Shown: positions 1-11,283 of the stretch, piece after piece
Position numbering within the stretch: position 1 is the first letter of the stretch
How the letters are laid out: the number at the start of each line of letters is the position of its first letter
Source: Epiperipatus broadwayi
Lineage: Eukaryota > Onychophora > Udeonychophora > Euonychophora > Peripatidae
Assembly: GCA_028023455.1 (NCBI GenBank)
Contig: JAQFVV010000002.1
Span: 31,629,725 to 31,693,724, forward strand
Length of the DNA: 64,000 bases
Direction: 5' to 3'
Program-made: the position numbers and the translations under genes
Notes under the pieces: generated by a model
What the model was told of the DNA's origin: nothing
The model's database searches: none
Seen by the model: only the letters and a program-made list of their open reading frames with translations

Positions 1-2490
1 TAATACTGAGATTTATTACCACCAGACAAATTAAATAAAACTTGACTTATACTGACAAACTTATATCTTCTATAACTATGTTATATTAACCAGATGTGTG
101 TGTGTGGAAATGGAGAATCGAACGTATATATAATCAAGGAATTCATATGGGCTATTTATTCAATATAACATTTATTAAAATAAAATCAAAAATAAACAAT
201 AACTAAAAAAAAATATTATTTATAAACCTTGATAACCAATTACATCTCTTCTATGGTAAAATCACAATTGACTACTATTTAATATATCAATCATATATAT
301 TCGAATATGTGCGTTTGATTATATTGTAAATATAATGTATTCCTGAAATATATTTTATTAGATTATTTATAAAACTTGGATGATGCCATAAATCAATCAT
401 CTTTTATACATATGATAAAAATTTATACAACACATATCTGTTATAATCAATGTATACAATCTAACACTAACTATACAAAACTAAAGACAAGCATGGAAAA
501 ACACTAACCAAACATTTATCCTTATACTTATATATGTGAGGGTTAATTAATATCTCCAAACCCAATCTAAATAATCTACTCATCTCTGATTATCTCTACC
601 TTCAACTTATAACAGACACGGTTTTAATTCTTTATTTTTCTAAATAAAATTCATTAGTGAAATTAAGCATAATAAATACAATTAAAAAAAATAAAAATAA
701 AAAAAAATAATAATAATAATAATTTATAGCATCACGCACACACTCGAATATATATAATTACCTATAGTATAATTTCTAGATCATACAAAATATATTATCA
801 TATTATAATATATAAGAAGTTATATTGTTTTGTTCTTTTAAAAGAAAAACGAAAAAAAAAAAAAATAGGTTATCCATCTATTGTAATCAATAAGAAAAAA
901 TATTTGTCACTATCCCATTATTACATATTAAGTTTTTTTTTTTAAAAAAAAAAATTTGAAAGTTGAAAGAAACATACATATTAATTTCAAAGATAATAGT
1001 AAATTAGAACATAAAAAAAATGTCTATCCGATTGTTAAGCATAACTTGTTAAGAATGATAAGAGTTTATTTTTTATCCTAGAATTCCGTGACGGGCATTA
1101 AAAATGACATTTGCATGCATTGAAATTATTTCACTATATATACGCGAATAGCAAAGTTATACAGTAGAAAATTATCTTCTTGATATAAAATTAAGTAGAT
1201 AAATTTTTTCATTTTCAATTTTAATTTGCAGAAGATTGATAGAAAATGATTAGAATTGAATATTAAGTGTTTGGCTCTAGCGTTTAACAAGAAAAATTTA
1301 TCCAGCTTTACTTTAAATAATTTTGTCATTTTAATATTATTTACTTTTAACAATACTTTAAAATAAATTATAATTACTTATCTTATGTGACATCCAGGTA
1401 TTTTTAAAGGTAGTGAACTTGAACCATCGTTTGACAGAAATTTGGAGCTAATTTCCCTCTGGGTCTATCTCTTCATGGTTTTATTACTCCAGTAGTATAA
1501 TAGAAATTTTCCATAAATATATCATTAGAATCCTTGGGATGTTTTTTTAATATTTGTTGTAATACTTTTAGAGAGTTTTTTGATTCTTTTAAGTTTTTTT
1601 TTTACATTTTCTCCCTTGGAAATTTTTACTTTCTTCAAGTTTTAAACTCTTTGTCTCTCTTCACTCACGCCCTCTGTGTTTCTATGACAATCAACTTTGG
1701 AAGCTTGCCAGAAATATTATTTATAAAAATTTTAACAATACAATATTTGAATATAATAAACATGGTAATAAAAAAAAATATTAAATACTAATTATTAATT
1801 TTAGAAATGTTATTTACTATTACTAATAATCTTTATCATTTTTAAAACATAAGATTCTAAGACAATATATAATCAGTAGCTTATAAATAAAATATAGAAA
1901 AGAAAATTCTAATTAGTAATATATTTATGCATCTGCCTATTATGACATGTAAATCCTCTACTATACACAAATATCTACCACTAAACATATAGTCCAAAAC
2001 TCCACCAATCAATATACCCATTTAAAATTTTAATTTTTGTTAAAATCCTAATTTTAAATATTAAATTATATACAATTCATTTTTCTCAACTAATTACCTT
2101 TAGCCATTGTTAGCACAAATGTGACCTTCCCACATTTCTTTCTGGTGCCAACCTGGAAGGTTACAATATATATATATATTGTAACGTTTATTTATATACG
2201 TTGCAAATATATTGGCATTTGGTAGAAGCTAAAAAAATAAAAGTAGATTTAGATTTTTAATTGACTATAATTTTTTTAAAAATAACGTACAGTGAAAGTT
2301 AAATTTTTCTTTCATATTTTTTTTACTTAACTGGAAATAAAAGTAGAATTAGAGAGAACAAAAGAATTCCAAAAGCAAGTAAAAAGATAAGCTAAAAAGA
2401 AAAATATTTTAGCTAATTAAACATGGCCGAAAACTTGATAAAAAAATGAGAACTTAGTAATTGAAAAATGATAAAGACTGTATAAATTAT
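1..2490. other. AT-rich non-coding stretch, nothing recognised
   Basis: Very AT-rich sequence with many poly(A), poly(T) and (TA)n runs, a short (TAA)n run near 708-722 and a short (TA)n palindrome near 2165-2190. The few open frames are short and of low complexity (Phe, Ile, Lys and Asn rich), as expected from chance in AT-rich DNA. I see no RNA gene or recognisable transposon here. Confidence 0.6.
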
Positions 2491-3420
2491 AAACACAAAA
2501 CACCATGATATGAGCATGCGCAGAAAGTCCGACAACGGGACCTCGAGTATAAAAAGGAGGGATTCGGTTGGAGGAACGTCTTGGTTTAGCTGATATTCTT
2601 TTGGTTGGTTTTGGATTAGAGAATCCAGACCACTCTACGATGAAGAAGTTATTCATACGAGAGTAGACCGGAGCTTTAGCTGACATCATTACCGATGGAC
2701 AACAGAGAAGCTTACGCGACTAGCCTATGGAACCAGCACCAAGATCAACTAATAATCAAAGGCCGTGAGCTCAATTCAACCCCGAAAAACTATGCATAGT
2801 TATCTACAACCTTCGTGAATTCACAAAGCTTACCAGTAAGTTAAGACTACTTATTCCCGATTATGACAAAATTAAGCGTTTGCAAACAAGTCTTAAAATA
2901 ATCCCGATAGAGACTTTGATTTTTTCTGTACAAGAGACTTTTGTTTATACCAGAACTTTTTAATTAATTATTTTATTTTATTGATTGTGTCATATTTGAA
3001 TTAATATGTGTTCTCTCTGATTTACTTGATTAGGAATCCTCATTTTAACTTAAACAGATTTTTAATCTGTTATAATAATAAAAATAATTCTAACTTCAAT
3101 TTTCATTTGTTCGTTATTAATAATAGTTATTATTTTTTATTATTAAATCTATTAGTAGTTTAATAAGATTTAAACGTTTAAGTTACCTTTGCCAATATGT
3201 TTCAATACTCCCAGGACTAATAATCTTAAAACTATTAATTCTCGTTACGGTAGGAGGTAATACCGATTTGTTTAAAAGCATTTTTTCTGTTTAGTTTACG
3301 AGTTACCATATGTTTGACGCAGTCTCAGTGGGTCTAACGACTCTGGCGCCCTCAAGTAGAAATTAAAAACTGGTTCTGCTCACGATAGTACTCGGTAATA
3401 GTTCTAGGCCGAAGTTGATC
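2490..3420 (+). mobile_element. possible degraded solo LTR or LTR 3' part
   Basis: This stretch is richer in G+C and CpG than its surroundings. It has a good TATA box (TATAAAAAG, 2548-2556) followed about 790 bp downstream by TGGCGCCCTCAAG (3344-3356). That motif resembles the TGGCGCC-type primer-binding sites that follow the 5' LTR of many Ty3-like elements. I could not find a second copy of the sequence in the window, a clear left boundary or any gag/pol coding. A solo or 3'-truncated LTR is an inference; an unrelated host promoter is the alternative. Confidence 0.25.
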
Positions 3421-4113
3421 AGGAAAAATAGCTGTGTTGAGAATAGAAATACAACTTTCTTTTTTCTTTTGATACAGCTTGATCAACTCACGCTCAAATA
3501 TAAATTTGAAGCATATAGAGGCCTAGCAAAAGGAAAAACGCTACAATATATATATATATACCAACAATGAGTTATTTATTAATGTGTTGGTACATCATGA
3601 ATAAAGACTTAGACTTAGTAAATATAGTGATAACCTAATGTCAAGCCAATCTCTAGGCAACCGAATATGGAAAATAAAAGTAGAATTTTATTACCTAATT
3701 TTAGTTTTTAACTACAATTAATATAATACATGCAACAATAGACAGCTACAGCAATGGAAATGCTAGTATACCAAACACTGGAAACTAAGTGCGGTATAAA
3801 AGCAAACCCATTTCATTTCAATCGTCTTTTATTTTTCAAATGATACAATAACTGCACAAAACCAACCTTTAAAGATCGAATGTTCGAATCCAAGAGATGG
3901 ATGACTTGTTCAAATGTTCCAGATTATTCGTATAATCTTCATAGTGCAAAATTATAAGAACCTACAACTGATATTTAAATAAATAAAACTTTGATAAATT
4001 CATGTGGTTTATCAAAAGAATGGAACTGATTTTAAATTGATGTTTAAAAATAAAAACTACATTAATATTATTTAAACATGGAGAAAAAAGAAATAAAACA
4101 TCCCCAGATATAT
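3421..4113. other. non-coding flank left of LTR element B
   Basis: AT-rich sequence with no supported gene. It runs up to the left target-site copy of LTR element B and includes a (TA)n run near 3546-3560. Confidence 0.5.
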
Positions 4114-4117
4114 ATAT

Positions 4118-5880
4118 TGTAATGGAACGTACTTGCTGCATTGCATTTAAATTGAAGAAAGACAAAATTATCCCGGTTATATATAAATAAATTGTGAATT
4201 CAATTAATTTCATAATGACTCTAGCATTAAAAGAAAAATAAGAATAATATATTACCGCTCTTTCAAATAAATTACAAAGACGTTACTTATAAAACAAATA
4301 GTACATCCTTTATTATATATTATAGTTTAATTTTAGGTAATATCAATGTTTTAAATACAAACCCAAATAATAAACATACATATATACTTGCAATAAGTAT
4401 ATATATTAAATATATAAAGACATATCTATGCTTAACAAGTAGATATGAATATAAATACAAATCCATACTTATACTTTTCAGATATTTAAAATAATTAAAA
4501 AAAATATTACATACAGCAAATACATATAATTATTGTTTTGGCATGCATAAGAATTATTATATAAAGTTAAAAAAAAAAAATGGAAATAAATTAATAATAA
4601 AACATTTTTTTATAATGAAAATTTGCGAATATAAATTTACTTATTAAAATATATATAACAACTCATATACAACCCAAACCTATAAGCTATACTTTAAGAT
4701 TTTAAATTACTTAAGTATTAATTTTAACACCTGTTAAACGTTTATTGCTGTTAGAAAACAAGACGCTTGAATTGACTATTTATAAAACGTTATATTTTTA
4801 TAATGAAAAATAAAAGTAAACAAAAATATCAATCTCAAAAATATATTTATATATCATTTATACATATAAAATTATTAACTACCTTTCAAAGTTCACATGT
4901 CCAGTTTTCCTTCAAAAGTCAACTTATTCCTTTGTTTTATTTCTTTATCCGTTTAATATTAGAATGCATTCTAGTGAAGGTGAGGAAATTATCACGTTAG
5001 AGAAAATTGTCAATTCTTGGATATATGTATATTTTTATCCTTTTAAAATTTCTTTCCTTGAAAAATAAATAAATAAATTGAAATGTTAAATCCAATATAT
5101 TAATTCTAGTTACCTCCAGATTATTATTAGATTGACCATTATAGATTCCAGATAGCTATGTCAAATTTCGGCTTCAGACGCGATGAAATATATGTATTGA
5201 AATTTTCTTAGTTTTTTCTTTTTAAACTGCCTTGGAATAAATGAAAGAAAACGGTGCAGCCTCTTGGCTGCGATATATCTCTATTAGCCTGTCATGATTT
5301 ATGTATTTACCATAGAAATCTATCTTATTCCAATATTCTGAAGAATGGTAATTTCAAAGAAACAAAGTACAACAAAATTTTATCCTTCAGTTGGTTTTAT
5401 TACTATCTTAATAATAATAATAATGGCTTCTTTTTATTGTTGTTGCTGTTGTTCCACGTGCTAGCAAATGCTGTTTTGAAAACCATTGTTACACATGTTT
5501 TATTTTAAACAATTAACATTAAAAAAAAATAAAATATCAAGCATATATATAAAAAAAATATTAAATTGAAAATTTATTTGACAGCTTTAAAAATATATAT
5601 ATACATAAATAATAATATTGCATTTTTTTAATAATCACTGCAAATAAAATAATTTTTTTATATAATCAACAATTTATATGTCTTTATTTATTTATAATAA
5701 TTAAATATTCATAACGATGTACCATCAACATATAAATAAAATAATAACTTCAAACAATAACTATACCTAATAACCATAAACAATAATAATACTTCATATA
5801 TAAACATCAACTCAAAGAGATTTTTTTTTTAATAACAAATGACAATTTTTAAAATATAGATAGACTTATCGATATTTACA
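4118..5880 (-). repeat. 3' LTR of element B
   Basis: This is the left copy of the 1.76-kb direct repeat. It is the 3' LTR because the element reads on the minus strand. The minus-strand sequence just upstream of it (plus 5881-5900) is moderately purine-rich, a possible polypurine tract. Two short open frames inside (4803-5000 and 5254-5508) recur in the other LTR only because the copies are nearly identical; I do not call them genes. Confidence 0.88.
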
Positions 5881-6177
5881 ATACCCTCTAATCCACCGAA
5901 AAAAAAAAATGTCTTTGCAGATAACTAATGAATTATGAGATATCGAAAAAAAAAAAACTTCTCAAATTTGTAATCTTTCTACGGACTAACATGGTTTAAA
6001 GAATATTATTTTTCATATTAATAACCATATTCATTTATTTATATCTATCTTTCAGATCATCTAGATATTTGTCCAAGTTTTCTTTAAAAAAAAAAAAAAT
6101 AATAATAATCAAAAGTGCCTTTTTAATTCTTCTTGTAAAGAATTTCCAGTATGTTGAACTTTGTGAAGAAGTTTGCT

Positions 6178-6411
6178 TTAATTTACAAGATTTTCATATA
6201 GCATTTTGGTATAATTCAATTGCTTTTGAATAATTTTGAGATAAGTACCTAAAGATTTTGCTATGAATTCCTTAGATTCTGCATCTATATTCTTTACATA
6301 AATAGTAACTTGATCATAAGCGCCAACATAATTCTTAACTTTATCACTAACAGTTGCTATTTTATCAGATAATCTTACTTTTCCTTTGACTATCTTTATA
6401 AACATCATCAA
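6178..6411 (-). pseudogene. C-terminal gag-like fragment of element B, out of frame
   Basis: A 77-codon frame, mostly charged and helical (KIATVSDKVKNYV region), lies immediately downstream of the 375-codon gag-like frame but in another reading frame. Its sequence looks like a continuation of that protein, so I read it as the end of one gag-like ORF separated by a small indel and stop. There is no zinc knuckle. This is a structural protein fragment of a non-autonomous LTR element, not a host gene. Confidence 0.45.
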
Positions 6412-6424
6412 CTTGAGTAAGTCT

Positions 6425-7552
6425 TTATTTTACTTCACTTGTTCTACGTTCAATTAAAAATAATTCTCTGGACAATTTTGAATGGTATTCATTCAAATTT
6501 TCTAAATAATCCTTTAAAAATTGCAAATCAGATTGATGTAATACAACTTCAGCATTAAAAAAAAAAAATTTCTGAAAATCATTTTGAAAATCATTCTGTT
6601 CTATATTAAGTCTTTTCAGTTTAACTTTAGGTTTATTTAAATCTCTTTCCTTAGCTATATTTTCTCGAAGAAAATCTTTACTAATCACATCCTCACTTAT
6701 TATTTTAAGTTTAATTTTGGCTTTGCCAATTTCTTTTTCCTCATCAATCATCCTTCTACCAAGATTCAAATCAAATATCTTTTTACTCAATCTTTTAAAT
6801 TTTACCTTTGCTTTCCCTACATCTCTTTCCTTGTCAATATTCTCTCTAAGAAAATCAATATTATTTATCATTCCTTCTACAACTTTAAGTTTAACTTTTG
6901 CTTTGCCTACTTTCATCCTTCTATTACAATTTTCATAAAGAAAATTCTCTTTAGATTTCTTTACCTTTTTATTTCTTTCAAATTTCAATAAGATATATCT
7001 TACTAAATTTGTCCTGCTGGCATACTTGTAAAATAAGTCATTTCTATTGCAACAATGGTACAAATTACCACTTAAATATTTATGTTCTAAAATATATAAA
7101 AATATGCTTTCTCTGTACCACACAAAATTACTATGATACTGTTCTTTATATTGACTTTGATAAACACATTCTGTTCTTTCTAGTAATTTTTGAGAGTTAA
7201 TTTTAATCTTTTCTGGTGAACTTAATTCAACTTCTAAAGTTTGAACACCTTCATTCATTTTATTATAATGCATTTTTATTTCTCCTAACTCTAGAGTACT
7301 ATTGTCTAACCATTGAAAACCTAACTGTCCAATTTCTAAATTCTGAACAGTGTCCTTTAATCTTTCACAACTTAATTCTACTTCTTCTGATTGCTTTTGT
7401 GAATTTAATTTTATTTCTAAGGATTTATCAACTATTTTAACACACTCTTCATTTTCATTAATATTTTCACTAGTCATATCTATGGGTTCTTTATATTCTT
7501 CCATTTTTTTATCAACTTTTATGTCTAATCTCATAACACCATCATCTACCAA
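6425..7552 (-). CDS. gag-like protein of LTR element B, with 30-residue internal repeats
   Basis: A 375-codon frame on the sense strand of element B. The first ~130 residues are acidic, Glu/Lys rich and likely coiled coil. A region around residues 135-200 is richer in aromatics and Cys/His (WYRESIFLYILEHKYL). The following section holds about three and a half tandem units of exactly 30 residues built on GKAKVKLK (variants GKAKVKFK, GKAKIKLK and NKPKVKLK), alternating with FLREN-KERD and RRMIDEEKE segments. The C-terminus is again helical. I recognise no domain of known function. Position behind the primer-binding site and ahead of the 3' LTR makes it gag-like by inference. It is separated from the 81-codon frame upstream by what looks like a single-base loss in an A run, so the ORF is probably broken. 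Confidence 0.6.
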   Translation of the reverse strand: MVDDGVMRLDIKVDKKMEEYKEPIDMTSENINENEECVKIVDKSLEIKLNSQKQSEEVELSCERLKDTVQNLEIGQLGFQWLDNSTLELGEIKMHYNKMNEGVQTLEVELSSPEKIKINSQKLLERTECVYQSQYKEQYHSNFVWYRESIFLYILEHKYLSGNLYHCCNRNDLFYKYASRTNLVRYILLKFERNKKVKKSKENFLYENCNRRMKVGKAKVKLKVVEGMINNIDFLRENIDKERDVGKAKVKFKRLSKKIFDLNLGRRMIDEEKEIGKAKIKLKIISEDVISKDFLRENIAKERDLNKPKVKLKRLNIEQNDFQNDFQKFFFFNAEVVLHQSDLQFLKDYLENLNEYHSKLSRELFLIERRTSEVK

Positions 7553-7557
7553 AGCTT

Positions 7558-7803
7558 TTAATTCATTTTTAATTCCCTAGAAAGTTTATTAGAATTGACT
7601 TTCATCTCAGTTCTAAGTTCCTCTTTTAGTTCATCAGAGTTAGTTTTTAAACTAGTCTCTAGTTTCTGGGAAAGTTCATCAGAATTTGTTTTCAATCTAG
7701 ATTCTAGTTCATCATATCTGGTATTTAACTCAGCTCTAAATTTTTCCATAAAATCTCTTAAATCAAAATCACCACTAACTGGCATTTCACTACTGTTGTC
7801 CAT
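7558..7803 (-). CDS. N-terminal gag-like coiled-coil fragment of element B
   Basis: An 81-codon frame starting MDNSSEMPVSGDFDLRDFM. The remainder is a heptad-like coiled coil with a repeated LKTNSDEL motif. An N-terminal coiled coil is common in gag proteins of invertebrate Ty3-like elements. It ends at a stop a few bases before the 375-codon frame, which continues the same coiled-coil style in another frame. A one-base change in an A run (about 7563-7570) would explain the break. The start was chosen as the first Met of the open frame. Confidence 0.55.
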   Translation of the reverse strand: MDNSSEMPVSGDFDLRDFMEKFRAELNTRYDELESRLKTNSDELSQKLETSLKTNSDELKEELRTEMKVNSNKLSRELKMN

Positions 7804-7849
7804 TATTATTAGAACTACAATATTATATACTCATAAAAAAAAAATCTAA

Positions 7850-9514
7850 GATATATATATATTTCTATATAGTAATTACCACAGATCAAGGGCTCACCAT
7901 CTCCAATCATTATTCCAACAAGCAATTATTCAACTAAGCAAAGTACAAGCCTTTTTAATTTTATGATACATAATAGCTATCCGACAATCTAAATTTCAGT
8001 TGTTAGAACTCATAAACTTATTGGCTTATAAAAAGTCTCTTCTATCACTATAACAATAATAAATTCCTCTAAAATATATATATAGAGAGAGAAAAAAAAG
8101 TAACAACTGAGATCACTAACTAACATTTATTTATAGATAATGATAATAAATATTCCACACTTATACAATATTGAAATGTGGAAATTTCATATCAAATTCA
8201 ATATAACCTTGAAATATTTAAAATACAATAAAATGTTCACATGCCTTGAAAACAACCAATTCAATAATATTGTGAGATAACTTTCGCACTCAAGATAATG
8301 GTAGTTAAGCATAAACTTACTAAATTGATACCTATAAATTTTCTGGGCCTTTAAAACTTAATAACATTTTATATACATAAAAAAAAAATCAACTTCACTA
8401 ATTATTTACTTTTGTGCCCGAAATATTTTACTAAAATTGTACTAATGCAGTTTACTATCAACAAACATTCACTAATTGAAATTCATGTTTAAAAGTCACT
8501 TATAATGTAAAATAAAACATTGATATGTTTGTTTTCAAACCCTAATTGATAATCAATGTAATAGATTATTTGTTACAAACAATAATCAATTAATCAAGCC
8601 CTTACATTTGGTGCTATATATTTAAGTTATATACTTATCTATTCCTCCAAAGATCCGACAGATACTGACAGCCAAAAGATTGATTAGCACTTCACAATTT
8701 TGATATAGATAAAAGAATTCGATCATTACTCCTAAAGCATACAATGTTTCATGAACACTTAGATGATTATCACATTTCATTCTATCCAAGCTACTACAAC
8801 CCATAATAATTTTCTGAAAACACTATTACACTGCCCTCCTTACATCCAAGTCTTAGGGGCTATTATTTATAAAATATTTCCTTGCTCATCTTTGGGAGAC
8901 TTAGAGGCAAATATTATACATATATCAAAAATAATTATACCTTACTCTCTCTGGAGTCTTAAAGGTAAAATCATGGCAGGACTACTGTTAACTGCTTCAT
9001 GATAAATAATAATAAACATCAAAATTTGGGTTGGAGCAATAAATGAGATCAATCAATCACAAGTGACATGAATGCATCACATCCTCAAGACAATGACAAA
9101 AATTCCCCATCCAACATCAATTCTTGCAACAGAACCAACCAAACTCCAACAATCAAATATCCAATCCAACCTTCAAAATTATAGATTTTCTACAACATAA
9201 ACTTTCCAAATATGGACAAAATTATTATGCTATAATTTAACACCATCAATATAATTTTTAAATTGAAATTAAACTGCTTCATGACTATATTTATCTTTCA
9301 TCATTAAAAAAAAATACAATAACAGTAACCATCACCATCTAAACATAAGGCCAAAATATTTTCATTTATATATAAAAAATTAAACACACAAAAATGCTTC
9401 TCTTTCTTTAAACTACATATCTCATATCAATATATATATACTACACATCTCTCAGGTATGTGGGGTATTTCAAGCCCTAATTAGCTTATTTCGAGCCCTA
9501 GTTGTTGCGCCAAA
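7850..9514 (-). other. 5' leader of element B and primer-binding site
   Basis: Non-coding internal region between the gag-like ORF and the 5' LTR. At 9490-9514 the minus strand reads TTTGGCGCAACAACTAGGGC directly after the LTR end, as a primer-binding site should. The segment 9450-9514 resembles 40880-40933 (a CTCAGG-TATGTGG motif followed by the primer site), which suggests a related element left debris there. No coding sequence is supported. Confidence 0.6.
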
Positions 9515-11279
9515 TGTAATGGAACGTACTTGCTGCATTCCATTTAAATTGAAGAAAGACAAAATTATCCCGGTTATATATAAATAAATTGTGAATTCAA
9601 TTAATTTCATAATGACTCTAGCATTAAAAGAAAAATAAGAATAATATATTACCGCTCTTTCAAATAAATTACAAAGACGTTACTTATAAAACAAATAGTA
9701 CATCCTTTATTATATATTATGGTTTAATTTTAGGTAATATCAATGTTTTAAATACAAACCCAAATAATAAACATACATATATACTTGCAATAAGTATATA
9801 TATTAAATATATAAAGACATATCTATGCTTAACAAGTAGATATGAATATAAATACAAATCCATACTTATACTTTTCAGATATTTAAAATAATTAAAAAAA
9901 AATATTACATACAGCAAATACATATAATTATTGTTTTGGCATGCATAAGAATTATTATATAAAGTTAAAAAAAAAATGGAAATAAATTAATAATAAAACA
10001 TTTTTTTATAATGAAAATTTGCGAATATAAATTTACTTATTAAAATATACATAACAACTCATATGCCACCCAAACCTATAAGCTATACTTTAAGATTTTA
10101 AATTACTTAAGTATTAATTTTAACACCTGTTAAACGTTTATTGCTGTTAGAAAACAAGACGCTTGAATTGACTATTTATAAAACGTTATATTTTTATAAT
10201 GAAAAATAAAAGTAAACAAAAATATCAATCTCAAAAATATATTTATATATCATTTATACATATAAAATTATTAACTACCTTTCAAAGTTCACATGTCCAG
10301 TTTTCCTTCAAAAGTCAACTTATTCCTTTGTTTTATTTCTTTATCCATTTAATATTAGAATGCATTCTAGTGAAGGTGAGGAAATTATCACGTTAGAGAA
10401 AATTGTCAATTCTTGGATATATGTATATTTTTATCCTTCTAAAATTTCTTTCCTTGAAAAATAAATAAATAAATTGAAATGTTAAATCCAATATATTAAT
10501 TCTAGTTACCTCCAGATTATTATTAGATTGACCATTATAGATTCCAGATAGCTATGTCAAATTTCGGCTTCAGACGCGATGAAATATATGTATTGAAATT
10601 TTCTTAGTTTTTTCTTTTTAAACTGCCTTGGAATAAATGAAAGAAAACGGTGCAGCCTCTTGGCTGCGATATATCTCTATTACCCTGTCATGATTTATGT
10701 ATTTACCATAGAAATCTATCTTATTCCAATATTCTGAAGAATGGTAATTTCAAAGAAACAAAGTACAACAAAATTTTATCCTTCAGTTGGTTTTATTACT
10801 ATCTTAATAATAATAATAATGGCTTCTTTTTATTGTTGTTGCTGTTGTTCCACGTGCTAGCAAATGCTGTTTTTAAAACCATTGTTACACATGTTTTATT
10901 TTAAACAATTAACATTAAAAAATAAATAAAATATCAAGCATATATATAAAAAATATTAAATTGAAAATTTATTTGACAGCTTTAAAAATATATATATACA
11001 TAAATAATAATATTGCATTTTTTTAATAATCACTGCAAATAAAATAATTTTTTTATATAATCAACAATTTATATGTCTTTATTTATTTATAATAATTAAA
11101 TATTCATAATGATGTACCATCAACATATAAATAAAATAATAACTTCAAACAATAACTAACTATACCTAATAACCATAAACAATAATAATACTTCATATAT
11201 AAACATCAACTCAAAGAGATTTTTTTTTTAATAACAAATGACAATTTTTAAAATATAGATAGACTTATCGATATTTACA
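9515..11279 (-). repeat. 5' LTR of element B
   Basis: This is the right copy of the 1.76-kb direct repeat, the 5' LTR in the minus-strand element. It begins TGTAATGG after the primer-site region and ends TTTACA before ATAT. The small differences from the left copy (substitutions plus short A/T-run indels and a 4-bp CTAA insertion near 11155) are typical of age divergence. Confidence 0.88.
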
Positions 11280-11283
11280 ATAT

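Larger units (their letters stand above)
4118..11279 (-). mobile_element. LTR retrotransposon B, non-autonomous (1.76-kb LTRs, no pol)
   Basis: Two near-identical direct repeats (4118-5880 and 9515-11279) flank a 3.6-kb internal region. Each begins TGTAATGG and ends TTTACA, so the ends are TG...CA. The flanks show ATAT on both sides (4114-4117 and 11280-11283), consistent with a 4-bp target duplication, though weak evidence in AT-rich DNA. On the minus strand the 5' LTR is followed by TTTGGCGCAACAACTAGGGC, a TGGC-type primer-binding site, and the ORFs also lie on the minus strand, so the element reads right to left. By eye the LTRs differ at about a dozen substitutions plus small indels, which suggests a recent insertion. 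No reverse transcriptase, integrase or protease is visible. The 4-bp duplication, TG/CA ends and primer site suggest a Ty3-like or BEL-like parent. Confidence 0.9.

Noticed and set aside
7350-7849. Plus-strand frames at 7350-7580 and 7595-7849
   Set aside because: Antisense shadows of the gag-like coiled-coil ORFs of element B.
4803-10904. Paired 65- and 84-codon frames repeated at 4.8/10.2 and 5.25/10.65 kb
   Set aside because: They look conserved only because they lie in the two recent LTRs of element B; composition is low complexity and they are on the strand opposite to the element.
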